Below are positions 44,969 to 55,966 of a stretch of DNA of 64,000 nt, piece after piece. Each line of letters opens with the position of its first letter. Positions within the stretch are counted from its first letter, which is position 1. Source of the DNA: Azolla caroliniana (Eukaryota; Polypodiophyta); contig JBHGNT010000003.1 of NCBI GenBank assembly GCA_043228905.1, forward strand, positions 3,224,001 through 3,288,000, written 5' to 3'. Below the pieces are notes generated by a model, which had not been told where the DNA came from, made no database searches, and saw only the letters and a list, made by a program, of their open reading frames with translations. Made by a program: the position numbers and the translations under genes.

Positions 44969-46498
44969 TTATGGAATGGTGTTGATATAACCTAAGACTG
45001 TAAAGACTGTCTCCAGCACTGAAACTATGAGTAGTAGAAACGCGAGTATGAATGATATCGTATGCCATGGCAGAGAAAAGAACCTTTCATAAACCTGGAC
45101 ACGCCAGCGATGCATACGGGAGGAATGGTCGGCCACTATTTCTTGGACCATTGATTCGGTGCGGGAGTTGTATCGCTTGTTGATGCAAATGGTTTTCCAC
45201 ATGTCTATCAACTTCTCACTGCTTCCCAGCTGGTTCTGTATGACCTTGGTCTCTTGCAACAGTGCGATATCGTCCTTGGTTTCGATGAGTTGGCTCATAA
45301 TGATACCATACATCGAAAATACACTATTACGAGTATATGTTATTTCAAATGTGATGAGGTTTCTCAGCACATCCTCCGTGCTATCGTACACGACAAGCTT
45401 CGGAAGATGTAGTCGTCGTTTTCTCTTGTCATACTTGATTACCGAAAGGTTGCCTTCACACGCCGTGAATGAAATGTTGGCTTTGCGGAGTTGAGATGCT
45501 GTTGGCAGGCGAACAGATGTCGGTTTGTGTGTTGGTAGTCCGTCTCTGCTTTTGTACCTTGCTGGATTTAATCCTTCACCTCTAGTCTCTATTGAAATAA
45601 GATCATCAGTAGTGCATGAGTAGTAGAGGTACTCAAGTATAGTTTTGGATGTTGTGACAGCAGGCAATATAGTATTGTCAATGAAGAATGGATTGGAGTG
45701 AATAATAAAATGAGTCAATACATTCTCCCAATTAGTTTTTAGTGTCTTTGGGTATAGCTTATAAACCTGTACAAAGAATGCCATTGGAATTTGATTGCCT
45801 ATCAGCAACAAATCCCTTTGTGTGTCCTCATCAGCGAAGTTTCTTGGACTGGTTTTCCCACCCGTCTTATAGACCTCGTACAGATTTTCAAGGAATTGTA
45901 CTATGTAAACTGTGTCGATCGCAATCACAAACTCAAGCCACGGAATGTCGTCATAGTTGTTGGTAAAGTCATCATAGATCTTGGTAAGTATATTTTGATG
46001 ATTATAGGTGATGTCTTTTATGAGCTCTTCTATACCAGGTATGTGATGATTTTCCAGGAATTGTTTTATTATACCTGCTTTCTTGAGGCTACTGTGCTTG
46101 GACTCTAGAGTTTTATAGTACGGACCTATGCTTATGAATTTAGGTTCGTATGCCTCTGGCTTAATTTTACTGTATTCTTGCGGCGGCTTCGAAATTATGC
46201 AGTATGGATATATGTCATCCTTATTGAAATCGGAGTTGACCAATTGAATCATTGACACTTTCCATTCATTTTCTCTTTCTTCCTCAGTCATTGTGGTCTC
46301 AGCTTCTTTTATTGGATTTGTAATGTTTAATGTGGTAGCCGTGTTTACTTTCTCCACTGCTGCTTCTTGGTGTGAACTTGGTGTTTTTATCTTATAATTA
46401 TGGTTATGATCTGGAGTTGTAATATTTTTTGACGTCTTCTTCAATTTCATCATTCTCACTATCCAATTTATAAATCGTCTTCTTTCTCCTGGTGTCAT
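44969..46498 (-). CDS. DUF247 (UPF0481) domain protein, 509 aa, intact
   Basis: The best-preserved gene. Single frame, no introns needed. A basic N-terminal extension of about 85 residues (MTPGERRRFINWIVRMMKLK, then a Thr/His-rich stretch) precedes the DUF247 core: AYEPKFISIGPYYKTLE at 116-132, WLEFVIAIDTVYIVQFL at 187-203, RDLLLIGNQIPMAFFVQVYK at 228-247, LPTASQLRKANISF at 331-344, STEDVLRNLITFEI at 373-386, and a C-terminal membrane helix at about 481-503 ending VLGYINTIP. The core probably faces the cytosol or the outside with a single anchor, but topology is unproven. A TATA-like TATATAAG lies about 55 bases upstream of the ATG, giving a very short leader. The start is supported by homologous extension remnants upstream of the 5882-7252 and 10752-11843 copies. 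Function unknown in this lineage. Confidence 0.92.
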   Translation of the reverse strand: MTPGERRRFINWIVRMMKLKKTSKNITTPDHNHNYKIKTPSSHQEAAVEKVNTATTLNITNPIKEAETTMTEEERENEWKVSMIQLVNSDFNKDDIYPYCIISKPPQEYSKIKPEAYEPKFISIGPYYKTLESKHSSLKKAGIIKQFLENHHIPGIEELIKDITYNHQNILTKIYDDFTNNYDDIPWLEFVIAIDTVYIVQFLENLYEVYKTGGKTSPRNFADEDTQRDLLLIGNQIPMAFFVQVYKLYPKTLKTNWENVLTHFIIHSNPFFIDNTILPAVTTSKTILEYLYYSCTTDDLISIETRGEGLNPARYKSRDGLPTHKPTSVRLPTASQLRKANISFTACEGNLSVIKYDKRKRRLHLPKLVVYDSTEDVLRNLITFEITYTRNSVFSMYGIIMSQLIETKDDIALLQETKVIQNQLGSSEKLIDMWKTICINKRYNSRTESMVQEIVADHSSRMHRWRVQVYERFFSLPWHTISFILAFLLLIVSVLETVFTVLGYINTIP

Positions 46499-46550
46499 AT
46501 TATTGTTGGGTCGTAGATTCCTTTGCGTGTCCTATTGAAATCTTTGTTCC

Positions 46551-46565
46551 TTATATATTCTTTTC
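46551..46565 (-). promoter_or_regulatory. Putative TATA box of the intact DUF247 gene
   Basis: Minus strand reads GAATATATAAGGAAC about 55 bases from the ATG at 46498. The same neighbourhood (TATTCTTTTCGTAG on the plus strand) is conserved at 12057-12075 near the truncated copy, which supports a shared core promoter. Confidence 0.5.
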
Positions 46566-47841
46566 GTAGACTGGATGCGACTTCATTTAAATGCGTTGCC
46601 TTGTGTGTGCGAAAGAGAGGTATACAGAGAGATTGCATTCAAGAATAGCAATATGAGTGTAGACAAGAATGATGCCATCTGCCCATGCGAAGCAAGTCGA
46701 TAGTAATTAATCGATTCTTGTTTGATGTTTTATTTTCATCATCATTTTATTTGTTTTCTTGTATGACATGTGGTCATAATATTATCGGGTTACGTGGTCC
46801 TTTGCGTGTCCTGAAGAGTCCATTGCCTGTTATATTCTTTTATTGGTCCATAGTATACTCCCTCGTGCGTTGCCTTGTATGTGGGGAAGAGAGATGGGTA
46901 GGGAATGTTGGCGTGCAAGATCTGCATATATGGTGACAAGAATCATGCTATCTTCACATGAAAGGTTACCCGATTCTAATTAAGCCTTTTGTAGGTTTCT
47001 TTATTTTAAGTGGTCTCAACTTATGCATGCCGGCCGTTGGGCCGATTAATAATTGATGAAAAAACCGATCACACTTATGTTACATGTGGTTAGAAAATAT
47101 ATAATTGCAAGCTCTGTTATGCTCGACATAGACAAGGAGATGTTACAAGAACCGGCCCTATAAACTGAGAAAAATCGTGTATGAATTGACACCCAAGTCT
47201 TTGATACGTATGCCTGTCTTTGCGTAGTATGGTTGCGTTGCATATAGATGTTATGGTTAAAACAACGACTGATAAGTGTAATCTCAAAGCAATGTTATGC
47301 CCCATTTTATAGAGTTTCCTGACACTGTCTATTCCTAGGTTAATCTGGGGTTATTATGCTGAATGAACATTTGGTGAAAAAGCTGTCACATGTACTGATT
47401 TGCCATCAAGTTTCTATATCTCGATGATGGATGAGGCCACCTATTTTTAATGTTCAATACTTTTTCTCTTTGTCAGATAAGTCATGAGTAAACTTGCAAA
47501 TGCAATTTCTAGAAGGCCATCTCGTGAAACTCCAAACCAATTACAGCCAAAAATATTGTGCTGCTATCATATCTTATAAAAGTATAGGTCGGAATGTTTC
47601 ATTATAATATCACGGTTCATTGTATGATGTTCTAGGTTGTTCCAATTCATATATATGTCTCAAGAAAACAGAGAATGTCATTATGAGATGTTTGGAACTA
47701 TGGCAATATATTTATATAAATATAGAAAAAAGAAAAGAGGGGTAACAAAGGAAAGAAACGAAGAGTCTTTCGGTTACCTTTATTTTGAACTAAAATGGAG
47801 AGCTTTTACAGTCATAATAGAAACAGAATAAGATAGATAGT

Positions 47842-47877
<36 letters not shown>

Positions 47878-47959
47878 TATATGAACGTCTTCTAAGGCCA
47901 AAATTGGACCCATGAGACAAATGGTTAAAAAAAAGAAGGGATATTTACCCATTCAATTC
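46566..47959. other. 5' flank of the intact DUF247 gene
   Basis: AT-rich sequence. The first 150 bases resemble the flank at 12075-12150. The stretch 47695-47870 repeats 24195-24370. A (GA)n microsatellite occupies 47842-47873. No gene is seen. Confidence 0.55.
47842..47873. repeat. Microsatellite (GA)n
   Basis: Uninterrupted GA tract, apparently expanded relative to the shorter purine run in the related sequence at about 24360-24370. Confidence 0.95.
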
Positions 47960-50100
47960 CCCATGAGCTTTCCCCATAAGTATTGTGATCATCTTTATAA
48001 GTCGTAAGGTCTCCAAATCAAGGTTATCACATACGAGACTTGCTTTTCCTTTATTTCTGAAAGGATATTGAATTATCAGAATATATGCTACGATTGTCCC
48101 GATCTTATCAACAGAGAATAAATCTATTCAGACATTTTGCATGTTACCTCAAAATCTAAGAAATCTAACCTAGTAAAATTATGTGTATATGTGGTTGCAT
48201 AGTTAATTATTATATTTTTATCAAACAAGCCCCTGTTGATTGAATACAACATCACCTATGTAATATGCTATTTGTGATCTGACATTGTACGTACGATAAA
48301 TAATTTGATTATTATTGTATTATGGAGCTATTTCTGACTACAACATTGGTTAATTAAGCAATCATCTTGCCTTCTCCCAGTTAAAATGAAGTATGTTTTG
48401 TATGACTCTCATTTGACAGTCAAGTACGCTTCAACCACATCACAAGAATAAAGTTAGGATAGAATGCCCAACAATAGCCATGCAATGCCTATCCAAAAAT
48501 TTACTCACGAGATCAATTTAAAAGCATGGGCATTGGCAAGTAATATGCAACAATCTTATTTGCGGAAATACTTGCTTGGTAATTTGTATACAAACACAAA
48601 ACCCATACCCAATAATAGCCATACAATGCATATCTAAAAATTTATGCAAGTGCTTAACTTAAAAGGATGGGCAAGTAATATGCAACAATCTTTTTAGCGG
48701 AAATACTTGCTTGGTAATTTGTATACAAATGTCACCTTCTTGACTCACCTTCGGTAACGTGCCACAAACAAGTGGCGCTTAACCCCAATTATTTGACATA
48801 TGGTGAATCTTTATAAACAACCCTCCATAACATAAAGATAATAGTAAACCCTTGATGTGTGTCACAAATGATGATTTGAGAGGATGAAAGTCCGAATTGA
48901 AGACTTGCAAATAGCTAGAGTAAACAGAGAGATGCTATATAGGTTCACACAAAGGACCTTACATCTATCAAGAGGGGAAGGATTTAGGTGTTTATACTTT
49001 GGACTGATTGTGAGGACTGGTGAGCAATATGTGGTATCATTACAATTGTGATCTAATTCATTAAAAGTTACCCATGAGAGAAGTGATTTTAAGAGGTGAA
49101 GTTGTTTTTGAATGAGGCGGAGCTTTTCAGCCCAACTTGCTAGATTTGTGTCCTTCTCTTTGGACAATGTGTCACGTTGGTTAATGACAATGTGATTAAT
49201 GACAGTAGTTACGACAATGATCACAATATGTTTGCGAAACATAATACGTGGGTCATAGTGATGTGACTACATTCGTACAACATATATAAAATCTGGTCGG
49301 ATTTAGGTCTCAAACTGACATGAATAGTTTGAGAAAGAAAAAATGGATGAGGCTACTATTGATAAATTTATTTGAGAGAAACAATTGAGCATGAAAGAAA
49401 CAGAGAGTTTGTGGTAAATGCTCGTAAATTGGTTATTACTCATCATATTATGCGCTCTGATTTAGTACTAATGACACCAATTTTCGTTGATCCTCCATGC
49501 AAGTGACCTTATTGGCAATGTTAATGAAAACCACCAATGCAATCAGGAAACAGTCATGGTCATTGTGACGATTGTAGGCCGTTAGCAATTGAAATTCCGC
49601 TAACATTAAGACATCATGTATTGTTAATAAGCATTTTGTGTTTCTCTAAGGTGTTTGATAATCCTAATTTGAATGGTAGATATTACATTTTGACCTTCCA
49701 CACCATAGTTCTAGTTGATGACCTCTTCCACAAGGCCTATTTCCTCGTTGAAAACATGTCTCTATCATGTCATCTTTTGTACCTTTCTCTCTAGGCTTCT
49801 ATCTACCTCATCCCTTCAGAGCTACCCCTTTCCAAAATTCTATAAAGACTTCTGTTGGCCGAAATTCATAGTATTGTTGGGTCGGACATTCCTTTCCGTT
49901 TGCTCACGAAACCTTTTTCTGTTGGATTCTTCTCGTAGTGTGGAAGCCACTCCATCCCAATGTCTTATGCTCTTTGATAATACATCCCAATGTCTTGTAT
50001 TTCACTCCATCCCAATGTCTTGTCTTTTCTTCTCTTGTTTTGTTTATGTATCAGTTTCCCTGGTATTGTTTATTTATCTCATCTATCTCTCATAATCATT
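47960..50100. repeat. Segmental duplication, copy C (lacks Copia)
   Basis: Aligns with the intergenic part of copies A and B (for example 34440-35800 and 12900-14190) and with 32720-33620, but has neither of the Copia remnants nor the Cassandra LTR. It serves as an empty-site reference for those insertions. No gene is seen. Confidence 0.75.
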
Positions 50101-50527
50101 CATCAATTTGATTTTCTCTTCTGGAGACCTTTTATCACTTCTTCTCTTTCTCTTCTCTATCAGCATTTTGTTTTCTGCATTTAATTTACCCCAATCATCA
50201 ATCATTGCACATAGGACATACCCGATCACTAGTTTTGGAACATTGACATGTTGACAATCACAGTATCAACCACATACTCAGCCTTCAAGATCTCTTTCTC
50301 CATGTAGTCATGGGTTTAGATATATCGTTACGAATTCTCATTCCTAGATTAACATACTAAGAAGGTAATCTAAAATCTTTCCATTCGTCGGAAAGTCTTA
50401 TAAATTCCTTGTTGGCCAAAAATGCAACGCTAGGTTATTTGCAACTTCCTAATATGGAACTGCGATCTACAATAAGAAATTATGGCTTGATTTTAAAATC
50501 ACACTATGAGGAATTACATACATACAA
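50101..50527. other. Intergenic DNA
   Basis: No supported gene. The minus strand near 50250-50320 reads YMEKEILKAEYVVDTVIVN without an upstream start, related to the end of the small ORF at 23677-23835. Confidence 0.5.
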
Positions 50528-50686
50528 ATGAAGAAGAAGGTAAAGAGATGGGGTGACTATATATTCAATAAGGAGATCAATCTTGCAATTCGAATGGATA
50601 GGGCTAAGCATATACCGTTTGCTGCGTTTCTATTGCTCACATTTTCAATACTACAGACGATCTTTTTTTTACTGCAAAACCTCTAG
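50528..50686 (+). pseudogene. DUF247-like C-terminal helix fragment on the plus strand (52 codons)
   Basis: ATG-initiated frame MKKKVKRWGDYIFNKEINLA, then RMDRAKHIPFAAFLLLTFSI, then LQTIFFLLQNL and stop. Spacing of a W, an aromatic residue and a hydrophobic helix with LQTIF resembles the DUF247 C-terminus (for example SMLQTVFAVLGY at 5882-7252). It is the only such piece in plus orientation. It may be a DUF247 relic in inverted position or a chance single-helix ORF. Confidence 0.4.
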
Positions 50687-50782
50687 AGCAACCCTAAAGC
50701 AAATTTAGTAAGGCAGCTCAAATCAATAAGGTTTTGAGTTTTCTTCATTGATTAGGTAATTCATTTTACTTTATTCTATTAT

Positions 50783-50950
50783 TTATTTTGGACGTTTTGG
50801 AAAAGGCCTTGTGTGTAACAACAAGGCTCCTGTGATGAAATAGGAAAAGAGAACATTTGCCATTGCTTTCTTGTAGGCTTTTCCTCCTAAGAGAACCATT
50901 GGCAACAATCCAAACAAGGAAAGTGAGAATAGTGTCGGTGTTGGGACCAT
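50783..50950 (-). CDS. Hypothetical hydrophobic ORF, 55 codons
   Basis: From ATG at 50948-50950 it reads MVPTPTLFSLSLFGLLPMVL, then LGGKAYKKAMANVLFSYFIT, then a basic tail. Two hydrophobic segments are separated by KAYKKA. The open frame continues upstream without another ATG for about 27 codons. I do not recognise a family. Low complexity in coding signal and a position in transposon-rich DNA make it weak. Confidence 0.2.
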   Translation of the reverse strand: MVPTPTLFSLSLFGLLPMVLLGGKAYKKAMANVLFSYFITGALLLHTRPFPKRPK

Positions 50951-51462
50951 TGGGCTAGCTCCCTTGGAATCAGAAAAAGAAACCCTAAGTCTAATCCACA
51001 GGGAGATAAACTCAATGGTCACGACGCACACGTGGAGAATGTGTCATCTATGTGGGACATATTGGAATTTATTGAAAAGTTCTCGTAGAAACCCTTAGCA
51101 AAAGAAACTAGGGACATTCACATACAATGGACAACTTAGTCTGAAGAGTTCTTTGTTTGAAATTAAAACCAAATTTTTTATATTATACTTGTAAAGTTGT
51201 ATATATAGAGAACACGTGTAGACACTAGTATCCAACATGTTGAACATACTTTGAAGGCTTACTCTAATTAAAATTTACTATAAAATTCTTAGATTACTAG
51301 TCTCACCAAAATTGGATCTCTTCTCTATTTATGGTTCCTTTCTTTTTCTTGCTTTCTTTACATCTCCAATTATCCTAGAAATCACTACACACTGTACTGA
51401 GAACTTGGAGAGGTAATGTAGATAATTAATAACATGTTTTTGTACATTGATCCATAACTAAT
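50951..51462. other. Intergenic DNA before the nested retrotransposons
   Basis: AT-rich. No supported gene, repeat or RNA was recognised. Confidence 0.5.
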
Positions 51463-51854
51463 TGTTGAGAATAAAGCTTAACCTAGTCTATTGTGTGAAT
51501 ACACCCTTGAGAGTGTATGAACACTCAAAGGTCAAAAGTCACCGCTGCTTTTATAACATTAACTATGTGTCATAGAATCATATTCTATGACACATAACTA
51601 ATGAGATTCCACGTTCCCCATGACCCATGAGCTTCGGTAGTTAATGAAGAGAGAGAGAGTGACTATATAAATCACTCTCCTCCTACTTTGTAATATGTTA
51701 GTTTATCTCCTTTGTAATATACATCTTCTTGAGTATTCTATTTTCTCTCTAATCTATCTTGTGTTTCTCTCCTCTCCTTTCTCTCATACACACACTCACA
51801 ACACACACTTCTAACCTTTTCCGCTGCACAGAATCATACCATTGATTCTTTACA
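51463..51854 (+). mobile_element. Copia LTR (392 bp), plus orientation
   Basis: Starts TGTTGAGAATAAAGC and ends TTCTTTACA, followed directly by TGGTATTAGAGTG, a primer-binding site for initiator tRNA-Met. A TATA box CTATATAAATC lies near 51663-51673. A perfect palindrome TGTGTCATAGAATCA...TTCTATGACACA occurs near 51567-51597. A related LTR in the opposite orientation lies at 56277-56742. Confidence 0.8.
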
Positions 51855-52198
51855 TGGTATTAGAGTGTGTGGTTTAGTACATCCACTAAGCTCACTCGCC
51901 TCATCGTGATTGTGTGTTCGATACACCGGCGACAAATTCGGCTATCCATTATCGTAGTGCCACCACATAGCTCATGTTCGAAAGAGAAGGAAAAGAAGAA
52001 AGAAATCTACATCGACAATGAATACTCAAATGGGGAGCGCTCTCCCTAGCGAAAAGTTGGATAGAAACAACTTTGCATCTTGGGAGTACAAGATGCACCA
52101 TTACCTTGTCAGTCAAGGTTATTGGGGCTACATCAAAGGAGTACAAGAAAATTGAATCGACCCAAAGGACACCGACTATTACAGGCATGACCATATAA
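51855..52198 (+). mobile_element. Copia leader and gag start
   Basis: After the primer-binding site and leader, a gag frame begins near 52018: MNTQMGSALPSEKLDRNNFA, then SWEYKMHHYLVSQGYWGYIK, then a stop after QEN. It is the same gag family as at 14215, 35962 and 56100. The element is cut off near 52198 by unrelated LTR-like DNA. Confidence 0.75.
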
Positions 52199-52220
52199 TA
52201 TCCCGTGGTGAGAATTTACC

Positions 52221-52608
52221 GTAGTATTCTATACACGTGGATAAGTGTGAGGGTTAAACGAGAGTGTAAAGAAGGGGAGGATTACTTTTAATCCTCGAAA
52301 TTGAGACAACCCATTAGGCCAAGTGTGAACTTGCCTGGGGGGCCTTAGGTCTGGCTATAAATATGAGGCCTAGCTACCCTCATTTGATCATCTTTTGACT
52401 ACGTCGAGACTCTGTTCTTGTGGTGGGTCAACTCTTGTAGCGAGTGCGCCAACACCAAGCACGACTCGACGCCATGGTGGTGGTATGGGATGCCGATCAA
52501 GGCTCGAGTCCATCTTGATCCCTTCGCTCGAGGGTGGTCGGGTGGATCGACACCCTTTTTTACACTCTTGTTTAACCCTCACACTTATCCAGGTGTATAG
52601 AATACTAC
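52221..52608. repeat. 388-bp segment bounded by 56-bp inverted repeats
   Basis: Bases 52221-52276 and 52553-52608 are reverse complements at 53 of 56 positions. The interior holds a TATA-like GGCTATAAATATGAGG near 52353-52368 and looks like LTR DNA. The right end directly abuts the reverse transcriptase fragment of a Gypsy element. No clear target duplication is present. It could be a foldback element or the outcome of an inverted LTR recombination. Confidence 0.75.
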
Positions 52609-53160
52609 AGTGCACCCCAGGGAGATTTACTATAACGTATATAACCCATTCGTAAATAGTCCTTGAGTTGCTTAGATACCTCATCCTCTTCGGATCGACT
52701 TAAGCGATAAGGAGGTATACCTATTGGTGCAACGCCAGGTACAATATCTATACGATGGTTTATATTACGTTTAGGAGGTAATCTGTGTGGTAGTTCACTC
52801 GGAAAAACATCACGAAAATCATTTAAGATTTCATCGAGTTGTTGTTGTTCAAAATATGATAATTGAATCGAGACATTATCGATATTGTAAACGTGAATGT
52901 CCAGATCAAGTATATAGTAAAATAAAAAAGAACAAGACAATTCGAATATTGATGGAGAGGAAACAATAGAAAGAGATTGTTTATTTACACATTGAATAAA
53001 ATGAGTACAATCGTTCAGTACAAAGGTAATTGAATGATGAACCCAATCAATAGATAAAGAAGAGTTTTTATTAAAAAACCAGGGATAACCCAATATTACA
53101 TCAGTGATACAAAGATTCATTACATGGAAGTCTACTTCCTCTATATAAGTATCAATAGAA
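52605..53160 (-). mobile_element. Ty3/gypsy protease-RT junction fragment
   Basis: Minus-strand frame: the end of aspartic protease (DVILGYPWFFNKNSSLSIDW), a spacer, then the RT entrance (DVFPSELPHRLPPKRNINH, RIDIVPGVAPIGIPPYRLSR, LKDYLRMGYIRYSKSPWGA). It stops at PWGA, where the family continues PVLFV, because the next bases belong to the inverted-repeat segment. Catalytic RT motifs are therefore absent. It lies in the right order and orientation to belong to the element whose LTR is at 55230-55966. Confidence 0.85.
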
Positions 53161-53389
53161 ATTCCTAATGAATGAATCGCCCCGTTGATGTATTGTACTC
53201 TTCAATAAGCCAAGTGCACCGTATAAGTGTGATCACTTATGGTGGGTTGGATTCCCCATATCTAAACCAAATGATCATTCACAAAGTTGTGTGAGCTTCT
53301 CGAATCAAATAAAAATTGTACGGGAGATCCATTGATATACCTGTTTGCACATAGTAAATCATTGGGTCCTAATACATAGTGAGGGAAAG

Positions 53390-55230
53390 AACATTCACAA
53401 TTACTTAAATGATGTGTATAGACCTCAAGGACCGGTCTTTCCCCGTTCTCTTACCTCGGGCCTCTATGGCCACACACATGTCCTTCGTTTTGCTTCCGTG
53501 TGTGCCCTTTTTGGCTCGGCACATTGTTCTCCACTTGGGTGTCCTTGGTAATCTTCCATGTTGCTACCCGTACGAGGATTACCCTTGTTTGTTTTGGCCC
53601 GCCTGGCCTCCGCTATCCTCGTGACGCCTTGGTTGCTCGGTGCCTCTGCTGCTACCGCCCTCGTCCCCTCACTGCCACCTTCCTTCTCCTTGGTCTTACG
53701 CTGCCACATTGGCCGAACTGCCGAGGTCTTTGAAACTGGTGTGGAAGATCTCTTTCGGGCCTTCTATCCTGTGAGGCCTACAACCCGTGCACCTTGTGCG
53801 TCCTTCCTTCGTTCTTCCGACCCTACCAGTTGGGTTCGTTTCCGGTTCATGGCCGCATCGCCAACCTTATACCTCTTTCCGCTCCCTTGGCCTCTTTGTC
53901 GGATCTCGTTCACCTACCGCCACCACCCTTCTCTCCGTTCTCATGTCGCCTCTCGGGTCCGGACTGCTGAAGTCTCCGGATTGGCGTGAGGATCGCCGTA
54001 GGATCATACTCGGCCTTTGTCCATAGCCACTTCCGCTCGACGTTGCGGCCCGTGGCTATCCATCCCTTTTGTGCAAGCTTCAACCTTGCTTGCTTTCCCG
54101 AACTGGTGATCGTCGCTTCACTGGCCCCGACCTTGTCCCTGGTCATCCTTTTTCCGCATGTCGAGAGGGTGGCTTGCTCTGCACCCTCTCCCGTGGTACC
54201 GATGTACCGCTCTCCGGCCTTCACATAGGCCCACATCCTCCATCCTCTCCCTTCCGGATCGGTTATCCAGAAGTCTGCATCCCCGGTTCTCGTCTGGATC
54301 CGTTTGTAACTCTCTGCATTGCCGAATCCCATTCTCCTGCCGCCACCATCCTTCTCTCCGGTCTTACGTTGCCACATCGGCCGAACTGCCGGAGTCTTCG
54401 GATTAAGTGTGAGGAGACCCATAGGACCATACTTCCTTTCTCCGCCTCCTCCCGTTTGTAATTCTCTCGGACTCATCGTCGTCGTCCTCCTTGTATTCCC
54501 TCCTCCATCTCCCATCTCTTGCGGTCTCACGTCAGCTCTCGGGCCGGACTGCCGGAGTCTTCAGATTAGATGTGGGGAGACCAATTCTGAATTGACTCTT
54601 GACGACTTGTCTGAAGCCATCGACTCCTTAGTATTGTCGGTGGAAAGCATCCGCCCTATGATCGCACAAGCCCTGCTTGGGCTTGCTTCTCCAATGTCCG
54701 GAGTTTCGGCTCCGATGCCGAACCCATCTGACCCGTTTCGAACCCTCGATCATCTTCTTCCCGAACTCCAACCTTCGCCTTGGTCAGTCTTTCTCCCCAT
54801 GCAAAAGAGGGCAGCTTGTCCCACACCCTGTTCCGTATCGGCATTGTCGTACCTTGCTCGACCTCCGCCCTGACCACGTCCGTCTTGTCCACGTGCCCAA
54901 TTCCTGCTGTGATGCCATGCCGTCGCATGCCACCTCTATTTTTCTTTACTGGCTTGCCATGCTCTATGAGCTCTTCGAGCTCCTTCTTTACACCCTTTCT
55001 GGATTGCCAAGACTTTGGCGTAAACTCATGGGACTTCGTCCCCGTTGAAATGGCCAACTGTGTCGACGACATGCTCATCTTCTCTCCGCGTTGCTTCTCC
55101 CCTCCTCTCTTTGAAGTCTTTGTCTTCCAACCCCATCCTCCGTTGCTGCCTTTCATGTCGGGTTCACCAAAGAGTTTGCGGTTTTCCGCGCGTGCATGTC
55201 GGATTCGAGCGGGACCACCAGGGTCTTGAA
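53390..55230 (-). mobile_element. GC-rich internal (leader/gag) region of the Gypsy element
   Basis: A block clearly richer in G and C than its surroundings, between the Gypsy LTR and its protease-RT piece, hence the expected place of leader and gag. Open frames exist in several phases on both strands (for example minus 53910-54530 and 54656-55156, plus 54319-54873), which mostly reflects base composition. I recognise no gag domain or zinc knuckle. A core like GGCCGAACTGCCGGAGTCTT recurs near 53711, 53957, 54379 and 54541, so the region contains irregular direct repeats. Confidence 0.5.
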
Positions 55231-55966
55231 CTAGGAAGTAAGAGGGGAAGTGGGAGCTTAAGTCTTACGAGCTTCAAGCACAAAAGAGCAAGAACAAGGC
55301 ACGAAGATTGACAAGAGAAAGACCTAGATCGAGACAAGTTTTACCAAACAAATTCCATTACCAAGACACACAATGATTTACAACCACGACCATATACGTC
55401 GGGCTCAAGCATAATTAGACGAAACCTTAACTAGATAGTGAGAGGAAGAACAATAAGTAAACCCTAATCAAGAGAAAAGAAATGATAGAAAGGAACCTCG
55501 AAGCAAAACCCTAAAATGAAATGAGAATGGTTAAAACCCTAATGGTCTACCCCGAAACAACAAAATGGCAACCCCCTCAAAAGTGACCCCTCACTCCCTT
55601 TTATAGTAGTAAGGGGGTGAGACACATTACATAAAGAGGGGTCAAATACCCTTCCTTTAATGGGGAATATCTCCCTTGATCTTAGATTGATGGGCCTTTA
55701 ACTCTCTCCCCTCACACATTCTATGCCACTACCCACTACATTCGTACTCCCTTTTTCTACGTGCGCATGTGCACATAAGTGCACATCACATTTACACTTA
55801 ACGTATTTTTGTAGACCACTTTAACACCTTACACTTTACCCTTCCCTTTTACATTTGTTTATTTATTCCCATGTTACAAATTCCCTAAATACATGTGCAA
55901 TGTTGCACATCCCATTTTATTCGTTCCGCTCGAGTTTTCTCACCATGGCCGAAAATCCTCACGACA
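55230..55966 (-). mobile_element. Gypsy LTR, minus orientation
   Basis: Starts on the minus strand at 55966 with TGTCGTGAGGATTTTCGGCC. It has a TATA box CTATAAAAGGGAG near 55592-55604 and pyrimidine-rich downstream sequence. A sister LTR in plus orientation begins at 58080 with TGTTGTGAGCATTTAAGGC and the same TATA context. The inner end is not sharply defined; the GC-rich region begins by 55230. It interrupts Copia gag at 55967. Confidence 0.7.

Noticed and set aside
46685-46936. Possible small secreted protein next to the intact DUF247 gene
   Set aside because: Considered as a partner by analogy with grass self-incompatibility loci, but the frame has no clear signal peptide cleavage site, cysteine pattern or second copy.
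53558-54873. Several long ORFs on both strands in the GC-rich block
   Set aside because: Overlapping open frames in all phases reflect base composition. None shows a recognised domain, so I list the region as Gypsy internal DNA only.
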